Below, one piece after another: positions 32,522 to 43,013 of a stretch of 64,000 bases of DNA. The notes under the pieces were generated by a model. The model worked only from the letters and a program-made list of their open reading frames with translations, made no database searches and had not been told where the DNA came from. The stretch is from Flavobacterium antarcticum DSM 19726 (lineage in GTDB: Bacteria; Bacteroidota; Bacteroidia; Flavobacteriales; Flavobacteriaceae), in contig NZ_ATTM01000007.1 in NCBI RefSeq assembly GCF_000419685.1, positions 1 through 64,000 of the forward strand, given 5' to 3'. Positions within the stretch are counted from its first letter, which is position 1, and every line of letters starts with the position of its first letter. Both the position numbers and the translations under genes were made by a program.

Positions 32522-35500
32522 CTAATAGACCTTTTGTGTGACTACTCCTCCGTTATTCAATTTTACTTTTACAATTAAAGTCTGATCTGCATAAACGAGG
32601 TGACTGGCGTCAAAAGTATTTGTGTTGCAATTTGTTTTCTCAAAAACAAGTCGGCCGGTGATGTCGTAAACCGATACGGTGTTGATGATTTCAAAAGGCG
32701 AATTTACATGCAAGACTACTTGGTTCTTACGAATAACTACTCCTTTTATTTGCTCGTTGAATGTTGGATTATCTAAGGTTTCTTGCGGCATGTACCTCAA
32801 CACAAATCGGGTGTTGAATGTTCCCGGTATAGTCGCAAAAGTATAATCAGACGCTTTCAAATCGTGAATCACATTCAGCACATTGTCTTGCAAATAAATG
32901 TCTTGGCCGTTAAGCAATCCGTCTACTTGGTCGATACTGATGATTAAGTTTCCTGTTAGGGATGTACTATAACCTAGGGGAACGGTATCTGTATTTACAA
33001 ATGGCAAGCTACGTCCTTGAATGACAAGATTTTTGTTATCTAAAATAGAATAGAACGTTACGAAGTTACCTCCAAAAGTTTCTCCGTCGTAACGGATGTC
33101 AAAATCATTTGTGGCATTTTCAATATAACCAACTAAGATTTGATTAAAGCCTTTTTCTTGACCCTTGAGATTTAACCAGATTCTGTGTTTGCCAATCATT
33201 TCCCAGTTATCAACTGGTTGTGTAGCGACTGGCCGGAAAAACTGATTGTTATTGTTAGTACTTCCTGTCAACGCATCAACTCGCATAGCGTTGTTGAATA
33301 GAACTGTTTTAGTATCGTCGTCGTTAGTTCCTCGTACAAAAAAAGCTTGACCTGCTGCAATGTATCCTGAAGGTTGCACATAATTATTTCCGAGTTCAGG
33401 AACTGAAGTAGCGGGATTTGATGTAGCTGTAGCAACACCACCTGAACTATTCCAAGAGGCATAATCATTGGGAGTATAACTTAAAGTACTTCCACCAACA
33501 GCGGTATTGTGTGTCCAAAAATATAAAGTTCCTGCTACCACATTATTTCCACCTGGATTTGTATTCATATTCTCGTCTAAAAACTTATGAGCACTAATGG
33601 CTGAAGGATATGGATTCCCTATTAAGTTCCATTTATAATGTGCTTCGGTAAGACTACTTGATCCTTTCAGTTTCATTCGTACAATTCCATTATTATTTTT
33701 GCCGAGAAAATTTGCAGCGTAAATTCCCTCAGTTCCTGTGATATCGTAGTTTTGTGGAGCCCTAACAATATAACCACGGCCGGGAATCATTGCAGCAGTA
33801 CCTTGATGATTTATCTGCCATTGTTGTAAGTCTTCATTCCATCGGTAATATTTATCTGCGAGCGTTAAGGGCGATAAGTTGTTTAAAGTAAATTCTCCCG
33901 GTTGTGCAACGCCATCACCGTCTTCAAATACAGGCGAACTCCAATAACTAAAATCGTAGCGTAACATGGGTTTAGCTAGTCGTTCCATTTTAACTTTACC
34001 CACATTTAAATTACCCGTTTTATTATCAACATCCATAATCTGAATTAAGCTACCGCAGTCTTTTATATAGATTCCATTTAAAGCATCCGTATCTACAGTG
34101 CTTACTTTATTTGCAACTCTAAGTGTTTTGTTGCTTCCAATTTCTAATAAACTTGAAATTACCTCTAAATTATTTGCCACTTTAATGACATCAGCTCCTA
34201 GAAGTTTAGTTCCAGTTCCAGAAATTTTTAGATTTCCATATTCGTTAGTTGATGTGAGAGGAGTTATTGTTTGGTTCCCTAAACGCGAATATTCAACAGT
34301 ACTGTTGTTTTCAAGAATTATTGTTTCAATATTGTCTCTTACTGAAGTATTTGAAGCTCCACTGAATCCATCGGTATCGCTTGTTCTGAAGGTACCGCCA
34401 TTTTCCACCCTTATCATTTGCGTTCCTAATGGTCCAATGATTGAATCATCATTAATTGTGAAAATACCATTATTTTTTATTACGAAGCTTCCATTATTAT
34501 TTAAAGTAATATTTCCCCCTGAATTTGCAATATTACTTCCTGTTACTTCAATGTTTTGATATACTTTCGATCTGATTGTTTGTTTTGTTATGGAAGAATT
34601 TGAATACTCAACTATCCCACTTCCATTCAAAGTATAAATACCACGCATGTTTGGCTGAGTTCCTGTTGTCCTTAAAATTAATCGGCCACTATCCATGAGA
34701 AAACCAGTACTGTTTCCCGTTGTTGATGCAAGGTTTCCACCCGCGTCAACGGTTGTGTTTTCAATTATTTGAACTAAACCATAAGTATCAACATTTACAG
34801 TCCCAGTATTTTTTATCCCTCCTCCACTGAATGTAATATTTTTGTAATCGAAATTTGTAACCACTTGATTGCCATTTCGACCAAATACTACTGTAGAATT
34901 ATTACCGAGCGTTGGTAATATGTTTGGTATAGCAGTATTCCCACCTGTAAAACCTTCTGCGTCTTGAGTAATAAAATTGCCATTTATTATAATAGACCCA
35001 CCTCCAGTAATGCTGTTTTCACCATTATTATCAAACGTTGCCGCATCATCAATAGTCATGATTCCTCCTAATGAAAGATTATTTGAAGTAGGATTCAATG
35101 CGTATCTAGAATTTCCGTTAATATTAATGTTGCCAGAAACCGTCATGCTTTCTTGACGATTGGAAACTATTACAGAATTGTTGAAAGTTAAACCAGCAGG
35201 GCTTCCAAATGTACTCATTGGAAATGGCGTCATTGTACTTGCATTGAATGTGTAATTTACGCCGGATTCATAAGTTTTTGTTCCCGTAACTGTAATAGCG
35301 GAAACTAAACCACCTGTATTTGCAGTAATTAAATTAGATCCTGTTCTTGTTGCAAAAAGTGCAGTTCCCGAAATTGAAAAAGTGCTTAATTCTAAAGTTC
35401 CAATGTTTTCAAATGTCCCGCCATTTAAAGTTATATTACTCGTTAATGTTGCTGTACATAAAGTTGAAATTATAGTTCCACTAGGATTTGTCAATGTTAA

Positions 35501-38188
35501 AATCCCAGTCGACCCGCCAAGCTCTGCAAGTCCAGCAAATGTTCCGTTACCTATTTGCCATAAACCAACGTCCGCTGTCTGCCTGATCATTGATCCATTT
35601 CCAATTGCGACTATTCCGTTCCTAAACGTTTTTTTACTTACTCCTCCCCAATTTACAGTTGTGCCGTTGAGTTCGAGTTTGCCATTTATTACAGTTGGGT
35701 TTGAGCCACCAAAATTTCCACTACCAATTTTGGTGATTTTAAAAACAGGAATTACTGAAGCTGAAACTCCGGGAAAGTAGGTCTTCCCATCTCCTTCAGG
35801 GATTGGTCCTGTTGTATTCCATTCGAAAACGGCTTTGTCATTCCAAATAATTTGAGCCGAATTTGCATAGCCAAAAGCTCCGTAACCACTTCCAATAGTC
35901 GCTGATCCATCACCAATAATAATTTTTCCTAGTACATTAAGTGACGCAGAGCCTAAAAATTTTATTCGATCTGAATAGGAGAAACTTAACCCACTATTTA
36001 TTACTTGTAAAACAGCGCCAGATTGGATATCGACATCTATTCCTAATCCGTTATTAATATTGAGAATTCCTGCATTAGTATCTACGATTAATTTTCCGCC
36101 ATTTTTAATGATCAATTGATCCACTGTTATATCTGAACTTAACGTTATTGTATGTCCATTTATAATTTCAATCGTACTTGCCAGTTCTGATGGAGTAACT
36201 GTGGCATTTATCCACGTACTTCCATCATCAGATGATTCCCAACTAGATGTTGCAGACCAATTTCCTGAAGTTTTACTTCTAAAATATGCGTAAGCAGGAC
36301 TTGGCAAAAATGCATTGTCTTTTCCTGCCGCAAAATATTGTGTTCCATTTAATGAAGCTGTTGTAGTGCTTGTACTAGAAGTAAAAAGTATGGGATTAGT
36401 TCCTGAGGCGATAGCAGAAACTTCTGTCCAAGATGTCCCGTTGTAAAATCCTATTTTTGGATTTGTAGCGCCATTGAAATCATTATTTTCGTCACCTACA
36501 TTATATTGTACAGCAACTTTTAAATTACTGCCGCCAGTTTCATTTTCAGAAACAAACCATTTTCTTTTCACCGTTTTTAAATTAAAAAAACCGTTCGAAA
36601 TTGATTCATCAACAATACGAACACCATAAACATCTGGAATTCCTGCACTTTCAAATAGTATTGGATTATACGACGAATTTCCTACAGGGAAAGTTACAGA
36701 CGTAATATTATTGACGGGGCGTTTTAGTTGTCCCGTTCCGTTTGTAACTATAAAATTGATATTAGTAAAATTAGAAAACAAGCCAGAGACGGTCAAATTA
36801 CTGTTTCCTAGAATAATTTTTCCAGCATTTAAATCTAAAGTTTTATTGACGATAACCGTACTTGCTGGTTGCAATGACAAACCAGATATATTGTTAAGTG
36901 TTAAGTAGTCAAACGTTGTGGGACCAGTTATAGTTTGAGGAATAGTACTGGTGAAAAATACAGCACGATCGTTTGGATAAAAACTTCCTGAACTATTCCA
37001 ATTTCCACCGATTTCTAGGTCACTACCTTCCATATTACCAAGTGAAAAATTTCCGTTATTTATGAGATTTCCACCAATGCTAAGTTTGCTCGATTTGTTG
37101 CCATAATCTCCATAGCCCATGTACAGGGAACAACCAAGATCAATTATAAGATTTTTTTCAATTTGTAATGGTGCAGCAAATGCGCTAGAACCTGTATTTG
37201 GATAATCTAATGTAGTATTATTTGATAGCTGGATGGAACTTGGATAGCCAGCACCTGAAGTAGAACTCCACTCTAAACCTCTTCCGTAATAACCTCCTAC
37301 GGAATAAACTAGTATAGAATTGGGACCATAATTAGGTGCGTTATAAAAGAAACCATTTGCATTTATTTGACATCGTCCATTAATAGTCAATGTTGCACTG
37401 CTAAGTTTTATTCCTGAAACAGTTTGAAATGTACCATCAACGATTTTTGAAACGCCGATGTCAATTCCACCTGGACCTGCAACGTCTACATTTAAGGGGC
37501 GTCGACCGATATCCATCGGCCAATAAGAATGGCCGCTATCTATTGGACCATAAACACTAGTAGAATTATTAAAGATAAGTGTCCCGTCATCATAGGTCCA
37601 TAAACCACTTCCACTACCGAAACCTCCTTGGTTAATTTGGAAAGATCCCTTTATTGTCGTAGTACCATTATTAATATAGTTAACTTTAGTTGCTAAAGTT
37701 CCTCCAAAATTAACCGTTGTGGTTGTGCCTGAGTATCTTGTTGCATAGAAATCATTATCCATCAAAACGACATTTCCATCTGCAATTATCACATTATCAC
37801 TAGAAGTTGGAACTACTCCTCCACCCCAAATTGTAGCGTTGGACCAATCTCCAGAACTTATAGATGTAATAGTAGTAAAAGTGACTTTGTCACTATTTTT
37901 AGTAAAAATACCGCATGTATTTATAGTAGGAATTCTAGAATCTAAAGTAACACTCCAACCGTTAAATCTCAATAGTAAAGCAAAAAGAAGACATAATATA
38001 GTTTTATTTTTTTTTATCAAGAGTAACGTAGAATTTACAGTTACTGAATTTAAAAGAGTCCTGCAATAGAGCAAATTACCTGATAGAATGGATACAATTG
38101 AAATACACAAAAAAAGCCTTTGAAATAAATTGTCAAAGAATATATTTATTGTCGGAACTGCAAGAAAATAGTAGGTATTTTTGTTCAT
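32522..38188 (-). CDS. giant T9SS-exported surface protein with sorting signal type C
   Basis: 1888 aa from ATG at 38188. Repetitive beta-rich sequence full of Gly, Asn, Thr and Ser suggests a beta-helix. Recurrent TSGNWSATSSWESSDDG and SSGDWSNATIWGGGVVP words resemble G8-like openings at ~110 and ~700. The C-terminal ~370 residues match the 1137-aa protein (RYDFSYWSSPV, GRGYIVRAPQN, TLYFWTHNTA, ATFGGN-like). The last ~75 residues form a type C T9SS sorting signal (VSVYDITGRLVF; LIVKVKLNNGGVV). Start is uncertain: a second signal-like segment IKKNKTILCLLFALLLRF could start at TTG 38020. The function is probably adhesion or cell-surface display. Confidence 0.82.
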   Translation of the reverse strand: MNKNTYYFLAVPTINIFFDNLFQRLFLCISIVSILSGNLLYCRTLLNSVTVNSTLLLIKKNKTILCLLFALLLRFNGWSVTLDSRIPTINTCGIFTKNSDKVTFTTITSISSGDWSNATIWGGGVVPTSSDNVIIADGNVVLMDNDFYATRYSGTTTTVNFGGTLATKVNYINNGTTTIKGSFQINQGGFGSGSGLWTYDDGTLIFNNSTSVYGPIDSGHSYWPMDIGRRPLNVDVAGPGGIDIGVSKIVDGTFQTVSGIKLSSATLTINGRCQINANGFFYNAPNYGPNSILVYSVGGYYGRGLEWSSTSGAGYPSSIQLSNNTTLDYPNTGSSAFAAPLQIEKNLIIDLGCSLYMGYGDYGNKSSKLSIGGNLINNGNFSLGNMEGSDLEIGGNWNSSGSFYPNDRAVFFTSTIPQTITGPTTFDYLTLNNISGLSLQPASTVIVNKTLDLNAGKIILGNSNLTVSGLFSNFTNINFIVTNGTGQLKRPVNNITSVTFPVGNSSYNPILFESAGIPDVYGVRIVDESISNGFFNLKTVKRKWFVSENETGGSNLKVAVQYNVGDENNDFNGATNPKIGFYNGTSWTEVSAIASGTNPILFTSSTSTTTASLNGTQYFAAGKDNAFLPSPAYAYFRSKTSGNWSATSSWESSDDGSTWINATVTPSELASTIEIINGHTITLSSDITVDQLIIKNGGKLIVDTNAGILNINNGLGIDVDIQSGAVLQVINSGLSFSYSDRIKFLGSASLNVLGKIIIGDGSATIGSGYGAFGYANSAQIIWNDKAVFEWNTTGPIPEGDGKTYFPGVSASVIPVFKITKIGSGNFGGSNPTVINGKLELNGTTVNWGGVSKKTFRNGIVAIGNGSMIRQTADVGLWQIGNGTFAGLAELGGSTGILTLTNPSGTIISTLCTATLTSNITLNGGTFENIGTLELSTFSISGTALFATRTGSNLITANTGGLVSAITVTGTKTYESGVNYTFNASTMTPFPMSTFGSPAGLTFNNSVIVSNRQESMTVSGNININGNSRYALNPTSNNLSLGGIMTIDDAATFDNNGENSITGGGSIIINGNFITQDAEGFTGGNTAIPNILPTLGNNSTVVFGRNGNQVVTNFDYKNITFSGGGIKNTGTVNVDTYGLVQIIENTTVDAGGNLASTTGNSTGFLMDSGRLILRTTGTQPNMRGIYTLNGSGIVEYSNSSITKQTIRSKVYQNIEVTGSNIANSGGNITLNNNGSFVIKNNGIFTINDDSIIGPLGTQMIRVENGGTFRTSDTDGFSGASNTSVRDNIETIILENNSTVEYSRLGNQTITPLTSTNEYGNLKISGTGTKLLGADVIKVANNLEVISSLLEIGSNKTLRVANKVSTVDTDALNGIYIKDCGSLIQIMDVDNKTGNLNVGKVKMERLAKPMLRYDFSYWSSPVFEDGDGVAQPGEFTLNNLSPLTLADKYYRWNEDLQQWQINHQGTAAMIPGRGYIVRAPQNYDITGTEGIYAANFLGKNNNGIVRMKLKGSSSLTEAHYKWNLIGNPYPSAISAHKFLDENMNTNPGGNNVVAGTLYFWTHNTAVGGSTLSYTPNDYASWNSSGGVATATSNPATSVPELGNNYVQPSGYIAAGQAFFVRGTNDDDTKTVLFNNAMRVDALTGSTNNNNQFFRPVATQPVDNWEMIGKHRIWLNLKGQEKGFNQILVGYIENATNDFDIRYDGETFGGNFVTFYSILDNKNLVIQGRSLPFVNTDTVPLGYSTSLTGNLIISIDQVDGLLNGQDIYLQDNVLNVIHDLKASDYTFATIPGTFNTRFVLRYMPQETLDNPTFNEQIKGVVIRKNQVVLHVNSPFEIINTVSVYDITGRLVFEKTNCNTNTFDASHLVYADQTLIVKVKLNNGGVVTQKVY

Positions 38189-38501
38189 GGCTTTTATAGT
38201 AAGTTTGAAATAAACTAATTAGAGATAACAAATTTAGCAGAAAACCAATATACTTTAACATTATTATAAATTTTTATTTTAAAACTTATAAATACCGATG
38301 AAATACACTAAACTCTATTTAAAATACATATTTTTAACTATAATTCAACATAAAATAACCTAGTTTCCGATAAATTACTTTAGTATTAATCCTAGTGCTC
38401 AAGAATTTTTACAGTAATAATAAAGTAATTTAAAGCTGGTTATAGAAAGTTTCTAAATTTTAAAACGTCGGAACGAAGTAATGAAATCATCGCTTTTGGG
38501 A
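38189..38501. other. intergenic spacer, adhesin / eamA
   Basis: 313 bases, very AT-rich, separating two minus-strand genes. No RNA, repeat or ORF was recognised; it presumably holds the adhesin promoter and upstream region. Confidence 0.5.
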
Positions 38502-39356
38502 TTAACCCATTTGACCCAAAACAATCAAAATTACCGAACCTAAAGCCAGAATTAAACCAAGGTAATTCACTCTAGAAAGAGTTTCTTTAAATGCGATTAC
38601 ACCAATTAAACTTCCCAAAATAATCACTCCCATATTCATTCCCGCAAATACTGTTGAAGGACTTTCAGCAAACGATTTATGTGCTTTTAGATAAAACAAG
38701 ATATTCCCAAAATTAAATAAACCCACTAAAAAACCAAAGAGTAAATTTTTAAGTTGAAACGATTTTTTTTTATGATACCAGTTGTATCCAATAACAAATG
38801 CCATTACAAGAAAAGCAATTGCGAAAATAAAAAAGAGGGAAGTTGTATAGGGAATTTGCGTGTAAACAGCGATTTCTTTGAATAAAATATCTATAATTCC
38901 AAAACCTAAAAAGACTAGGGCGGGATATTTCCAACTTGAATTAGAAGTCGTACTTGGTTTGGAAAGGATAAAAAAAAGTGATAGAAATCCAACACCAATT
39001 CCAATTATTTTATAGGTGGTGAACACTTCTCCAAAAATAAGCCAGGCAGCTAAAATGGGAATTATAAGTGACAATCGTTGAGCTGCATCTGTTTTTACAA
39101 TTCCAATATTTGCAATAGATGCAATCAAAAACAAGAACACAACGGGAAGTAAGATTCCTAGACTACCGTATACTAAAAATGGCGCTGAAGAATCAATCGT
39201 ACTTAAATTTGGCTTGAAAAAAACTGCAGAAAGAAGTAACGCAACTAAGTAATTCGTCCCTACAACTTGAATGCTATTGATTTCATACCGACGGCTTATT
39301 TTGAAAATAACTCCAACGGAAACGCTACAAATAATACTGAATAGTAAATACCACAT
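38502..39356 (-). CDS. EamA/DMT family transporter
   Basis: 284 aa, almost wholly hydrophobic with about ten membrane segments, each ~20 residues. It has the two-halves layout of EamA proteins; the RRYEINSIQVVGTNYLVALL and AGMNMGVIILGSLIGVIAFK segments are characteristic. Substrate is unknown; drug/metabolite transporters of this type export small metabolites. Located between adhesin and tadA on the minus strand. Confidence 0.75.
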   Translation of the reverse strand: MWYLLFSIICSVSVGVIFKISRRYEINSIQVVGTNYLVALLLSAVFFKPNLSTIDSSAPFLVYGSLGILLPVVFLFLIASIANIGIVKTDAAQRLSLIIPILAAWLIFGEVFTTYKIIGIGVGFLSLFFILSKPSTTSNSSWKYPALVFLGFGIIDILFKEIAVYTQIPYTTSLFFIFAIAFLVMAFVIGYNWYHKKKSFQLKNLLFGFLVGLFNFGNILFYLKAHKSFAESPSTVFAGMNMGVIILGSLIGVIAFKETLSRVNYLGLILALGSVILIVLGQMG

Positions 39357-39583
39357 TGATTTTAATTTGCTAGCAAAATTAAGCTTTAAAGCGGAAACAG
39401 TTGACTAATTACAGTATAAAGTAATGGTTTTTCAGTACTAGATAATTTTAAAAAAATTATACTATAAAATCAAATGACGTTAATAAAAGTAATATGCCAG
39501 ATAATCTTACATTTCTCCAAGAAATTCAATTTAAAAAAAGAAAAGTATAAATCTATAAAGATTAATAGCTACACCTTCGTACG

Positions 39584-40027
39584 CTACCCTCTTTTTTCTA
39601 AAAAAAATCGTTGCATCAACGCTCTGGATTCCTCCGCTAAAATGCCGGAAACCACTGTCGTTTTTGGATGCAGTTGAGTTCCCATCGTTCGATAACCTCG
39701 TTTTTCGTCAGAAGCACCAAAAACGATTTTGGTTATTTGGCTCCAGTATAAAGCACCAGCACACATTTGACAAGGTTCAAGTGTAACATATAAAGTACAG
39801 TTTTTTAGGTATTTTCCTCCTAAAGCGTTTGCAGCGGAAGTAATGGCTTGCATTTCGGCATGAGCGGTCACATCGTTCAGCAATTCAGTTAAATTATGCG
39901 TTCGGGCAATAATCGTATTATCGACAACAATTAGGGCTCCAACGGGAATTTCGCCACGGTCAAAAGCTATTTCAGCTTCTTGCAAAGCCCGTTTCATAAA
40001 ATATTCGTCGTTGAAGATGTTTTCCAT
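39584..40027 (-). CDS. tadA: tRNA-specific adenosine deaminase TadA
   Basis: 147 aa from MENIFNDEYFMKRALQEAE; an upstream ATG would overlap the dxs promoter and add 26 non-homologous residues. Cytidine-deaminase-fold zinc motifs are HAEMQAI (~residues 57-63) and PCQMCAGAL (~88-96). It deaminates A34 of tRNA-Arg(ACG) to inosine. It is divergent from dxs; the start codons are 50 bases apart. Confidence 0.93.
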   Translation of the reverse strand: MENIFNDEYFMKRALQEAEIAFDRGEIPVGALIVVDNTIIARTHNLTELLNDVTAHAEMQAITSAANALGGKYLKNCTLYVTLEPCQMCAGALYWSQITKIVFGASDEKRGYRTMGTQLHPKTTVVSGILAEESRALMQRFFLEKRG

Positions 40028-40053
40028 AAAGGCAAAAATAGAAAACAATATTG

Positions 40054-40061
40054 TAAATTTG
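40054..40061 (+). promoter_or_regulatory. -7 promoter element for dxs (TAAATTTG)
   Basis: TAAATTTG ends 15 bases before the chosen dxs ATG, which supports that start over upstream ATG codons. Confidence 0.5.
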
Positions 40062-40076
40062 GTTTTTATTCCAACT

Positions 40077-41858
40077 ATGAAATCTACGTTACTTTCACAA
40101 ATCAATTCTCCGGCCGATTTACGCCAAATTCCAGAAAAGGATTTACCCCAACTTGCCCAAGAATTACGCGACTTTATTATTGATATCGTCTCTGTAAAAG
40201 AAGGTCATTTAGGAGCGAGTTTAGGAGTCGTGGAATTGACAATTGCCTTGCATTATGTGTTTAACACGCCTGAAGATTTACTTGTTTGGGACGTGGGACA
40301 CCAAGCCTACGGACACAAAATTTTAACAGGAAGAAAAGATAATTTTGAAACGAATCGTCAGCTTGGAGGAATTTCTGGTTTTCCAAAAAGAAGTGAAAGT
40401 GATTTTGATACCTTTGGCGTAGGCCATTCTTCTACTGCAATTTCAGCCGCTTTGGGAATGGCAATTGCTTCTCATTTGAAAGGAGAAACACACAAAAACC
40501 ACATTGCCGTAATTGGCGACGCTTCAATTGCATCCGGAATGGCGTTCGAGGGACTGAATCACGCTGGAGTTACAGATGCCAATTTACTGGTAATCTTAAA
40601 CGACAACGCCATCGGAATTGATCCAAGTGTTGGTGCTTTAAAAAATTACTTAACCGCCGTCAAATCGGGAAAGAATCCAAAGCAAAACAACATGATCAAG
40701 TCGTTAAACTTTGATTATTCTGGACCTATTGATGGACACGATATTTTTGCCGTAATCAAAGAACTCAAAAGACTTAAAACCACATCAGGACCAAAATTCC
40801 TGCACCTCATTACAACCAAAGGGAAAGGTTTAAAGCAAGCCGAAGCCGACCAAGTAAAATATCATGCCCCAGGAAAATTCGACAAAATAACGGGAGAAGT
40901 TATCCTAAAATCGGAAGCACATTTACCGCCAAAATTTCAAGATGTTTTTGGATTAACGCTTTTAGATTTAGCTCGAAAGAATGAAAAAATCATCGGAATC
41001 ACTCCGGCAATGCCTTCGGGAAGTTCGCTGAAATTCATGATGGATGCATTCCCAAAAAGAGCCTTTGACGTTGGAATTGCCGAACAACATGCGGTAACAC
41101 TTTCTGCAGGAATGGCTACTCAAGGAATGGTTGTTTATTGCAACATTTATTCGTCGTTTATGCAACGAGCTTACGATCAGATCATTCACGATGTGGCCTT
41201 GCAAAACTTACCCGTTATTTTCTGCCTCGATCGAGCAGGATTAGTTGGTGAAGATGGCGCCACTCATCACGGCGTTTTTGATTTAGCTTACCTTCGTTGC
41301 ATTCCTAATATGCTGATTTATGCACCACGAACAGAATTAGAATTACAAAACATCCTGTATACAGCTCAACTTGGATTGCCACATCCTATTGCCATTCGGT
41401 ATCCAAGAGGTCGTGGAATTACTGTGGATTGGCAAAAAAATCATTTAGGAAGTTACGAAGAAATCCAAATTGGAAAAGGCTTTCAATTGCAAAAAGGAAC
41501 TTCATTTGCTGTAATTTCAACAGGAACGATAGGCAATAATGTTAGTGATGCCTTGAATTTGCGTGCCAAAGACATTTTCATTTCACACTATCATTTTCCT
41601 TGGGTCAAGCCTATGGATGAAGAATTACTACATCACATATTCAAACAATATTCCACCATTCTTTCCGTTGAAGATGGTACTGTAAAAGGAGGTTTTGGAA
41701 GCGGTATTGCAGAATTTGCTTCAAAACACAACTACAAAAATGATCTACAGATTTTAGGAATTCCGGATACATTTATTGAACACGGAACTGTGCACGAGCT
41801 ACAAGAGATTTGTAAAATCGATGCTAAAAGTTTGCAAATTGTTTTTGAAAGCCTTTGA
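40077..41858 (+). CDS. dxs: 1-deoxy-D-xylulose-5-phosphate synthase
   Basis: 593 aa. Start chosen at MKSTLLSQINSPADLRQIPE because DXS proteins begin there and because a promoter element sits at 40054. Thiamine-diphosphate enzyme motifs: VWDVGHQAYGHKILTGR, FGVGHSSTAISAALGMA, VIGDASIASGMAFEGLN, LNDNAIGID and VGIAEQHAVTLSAGMA (catalytic Glu). RAGLVGEDGATHHGVFD and ISVEDG-like SVEDGTVKGGFG follow. It makes DXP from pyruvate and glyceraldehyde-3-phosphate, first step of the MEP isoprenoid pathway. The DUF3078 gene follows by 46 bases. Confidence 0.95.
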   Translation: MKSTLLSQINSPADLRQIPEKDLPQLAQELRDFIIDIVSVKEGHLGASLGVVELTIALHYVFNTPEDLLVWDVGHQAYGHKILTGRKDNFETNRQLGGISGFPKRSESDFDTFGVGHSSTAISAALGMAIASHLKGETHKNHIAVIGDASIASGMAFEGLNHAGVTDANLLVILNDNAIGIDPSVGALKNYLTAVKSGKNPKQNNMIKSLNFDYSGPIDGHDIFAVIKELKRLKTTSGPKFLHLITTKGKGLKQAEADQVKYHAPGKFDKITGEVILKSEAHLPPKFQDVFGLTLLDLARKNEKIIGITPAMPSGSSLKFMMDAFPKRAFDVGIAEQHAVTLSAGMATQGMVVYCNIYSSFMQRAYDQIIHDVALQNLPVIFCLDRAGLVGEDGATHHGVFDLAYLRCIPNMLIYAPRTELELQNILYTAQLGLPHPIAIRYPRGRGITVDWQKNHLGSYEEIQIGKGFQLQKGTSFAVISTGTIGNNVSDALNLRAKDIFISHYHFPWVKPMDEELLHHIFKQYSTILSVEDGTVKGGFGSGIAEFASKHNYKNDLQILGIPDTFIEHGTVHELQEICKIDAKSLQIVFESL

Positions 41859-41904
41859 AATTGCCGACTTTTGCAAATTGTTGTCCCGAATTAAACTATT
41901 TTCT

Positions 41905-42873
41905 ATGCGATTAGTAAGCTTAACCTTTGGGTTATTTCTTTTGTTTTCAGTTCCCACATTTTCACAAACAGGTGATACCATTACTACTAAAAAAGTGGAC
42001 TCCATTAAAGTAGTTCCGTCAAATTGGAAAAAGGAAAACATCGTAGGATTTGATTTAAACGAAATTGCTTTCGTCAACTGGAATGCCGGAGGAAACAGTT
42101 CAATTTCAGGGTTATTAAAAGGAACATTCACAAGAAATTATGCGGTAAGTAACCAGAAATGGTTGAATGAGTTGGTGATTCGCTACGGAATCAGCAAGCA
42201 AGACGGAATAGAACTTCGTAAAACCGATGACGCGTTGCAATTTAACTCGACTTTTGGTTACAGAAAAGACACAACATCCAACTGGTATCACAGTGCGAAA
42301 TTTAATTTCCGAACACAATTTACAGATGGATATTCCTACCCAAACAAAGACATTTCAATATCGCAAGCGTTTGCACCCGCATACACTTTTCTAGGAGTTG
42401 GAGCGGAATACAACGATAAGAAAAAGACACTTCAACTGTATCTTTCTCCGATGACGATGAAAAACACACTTGTCTTAAATCAACGATTGGCTAACCAAGG
42501 TGCTTTTGGGGTTACAAAAGCGATTTATGATCCCGTTACGAAAGAATTGATTCGGAAAGGAGAACAGTCCCGAACAGAACTAGGAGTTCTAGTCACTGCA
42601 GGATTTAAACAAGAAGTATTTAAAAATGTAAAACTCGACAACCGATTGAGTTTGTACAGCGACTACATTAATAAATTTGGAAATATTGATGTCGACTGGC
42701 AAATGCAGTGGGATTTTATTGTGAATAAATACGTTAGAGCCAACATCAACACGCACTTAATCTACGACGACGACATCAAAGCTAAAGAAGAAGTGGATGG
42801 GAAACAAGTGACTTTAGGTCCAAAAATTCAGTTGAAACAGATGTTAGGAGTTGGAGTGACTTATAGTTTTTAG
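41905..42873 (+). CDS. DUF3078 family outer-membrane-like protein
   Basis: 322 aa from MRLVSLTFGLFLLFSVPTFS, a signal peptide; an upstream ATG inside dxs is rejected. Motifs NEIAFVNWNAGGNSSISGLL, WLNELVIRYGISKQDG and alternating aromatics throughout indicate a beta-barrel. DUF3078 proteins of Bacteroidota are predicted outer-membrane barrels of unknown function. In flavobacteria the dxs-DUF3078 pairing is common from memory. Ends with a hydrophobic C-terminal strand GVGVTYSF, usual for Bam substrates. Confidence 0.88.
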   Translation: MRLVSLTFGLFLLFSVPTFSQTGDTITTKKVDSIKVVPSNWKKENIVGFDLNEIAFVNWNAGGNSSISGLLKGTFTRNYAVSNQKWLNELVIRYGISKQDGIELRKTDDALQFNSTFGYRKDTTSNWYHSAKFNFRTQFTDGYSYPNKDISISQAFAPAYTFLGVGAEYNDKKKTLQLYLSPMTMKNTLVLNQRLANQGAFGVTKAIYDPVTKELIRKGEQSRTELGVLVTAGFKQEVFKNVKLDNRLSLYSDYINKFGNIDVDWQMQWDFIVNKYVRANINTHLIYDDDIKAKEEVDGKQVTLGPKIQLKQMLGVGVTYSF

Positions 42874-42896
42874 ATTAGAATTATTCTTTTATTTTA

Positions 42897-42927
42897 TACA
42901 GATTGCACAAATTTTCACAGATTAAAT
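42897..42927. repeat. degenerate CACAGATT-type intergenic repeat
   Basis: TACAGATTGCACAAA followed by TTTTCACAGATTAAA, and further on AAAATCTGCGTTC (42957-42968). Same vocabulary as at 5493, 55196 and 63885. Confidence 0.45.
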
Positions 42928-43013
42928 TTATTAAAGAAGCAGTTAACGTTTGTTCAAAATCTGCGTTCCTGATAATTTTTATAAAAGCAAAGGAACTAAA
43001 ACTCCTTCTTTAG

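Noticed and set aside
34098-34559. Long plus-strand frame inside the 1888-aa gene
   Set aside because: It is the antisense shadow of a low-complexity adhesin gene and has no start context or family motif.
40028-40105. Extended TadA and DXS N-termini overlapping each other
   Set aside because: Both would add residues with no family match and would bury the TAAATTTG promoter element; the internal starts at 40027 and 40077 fit.
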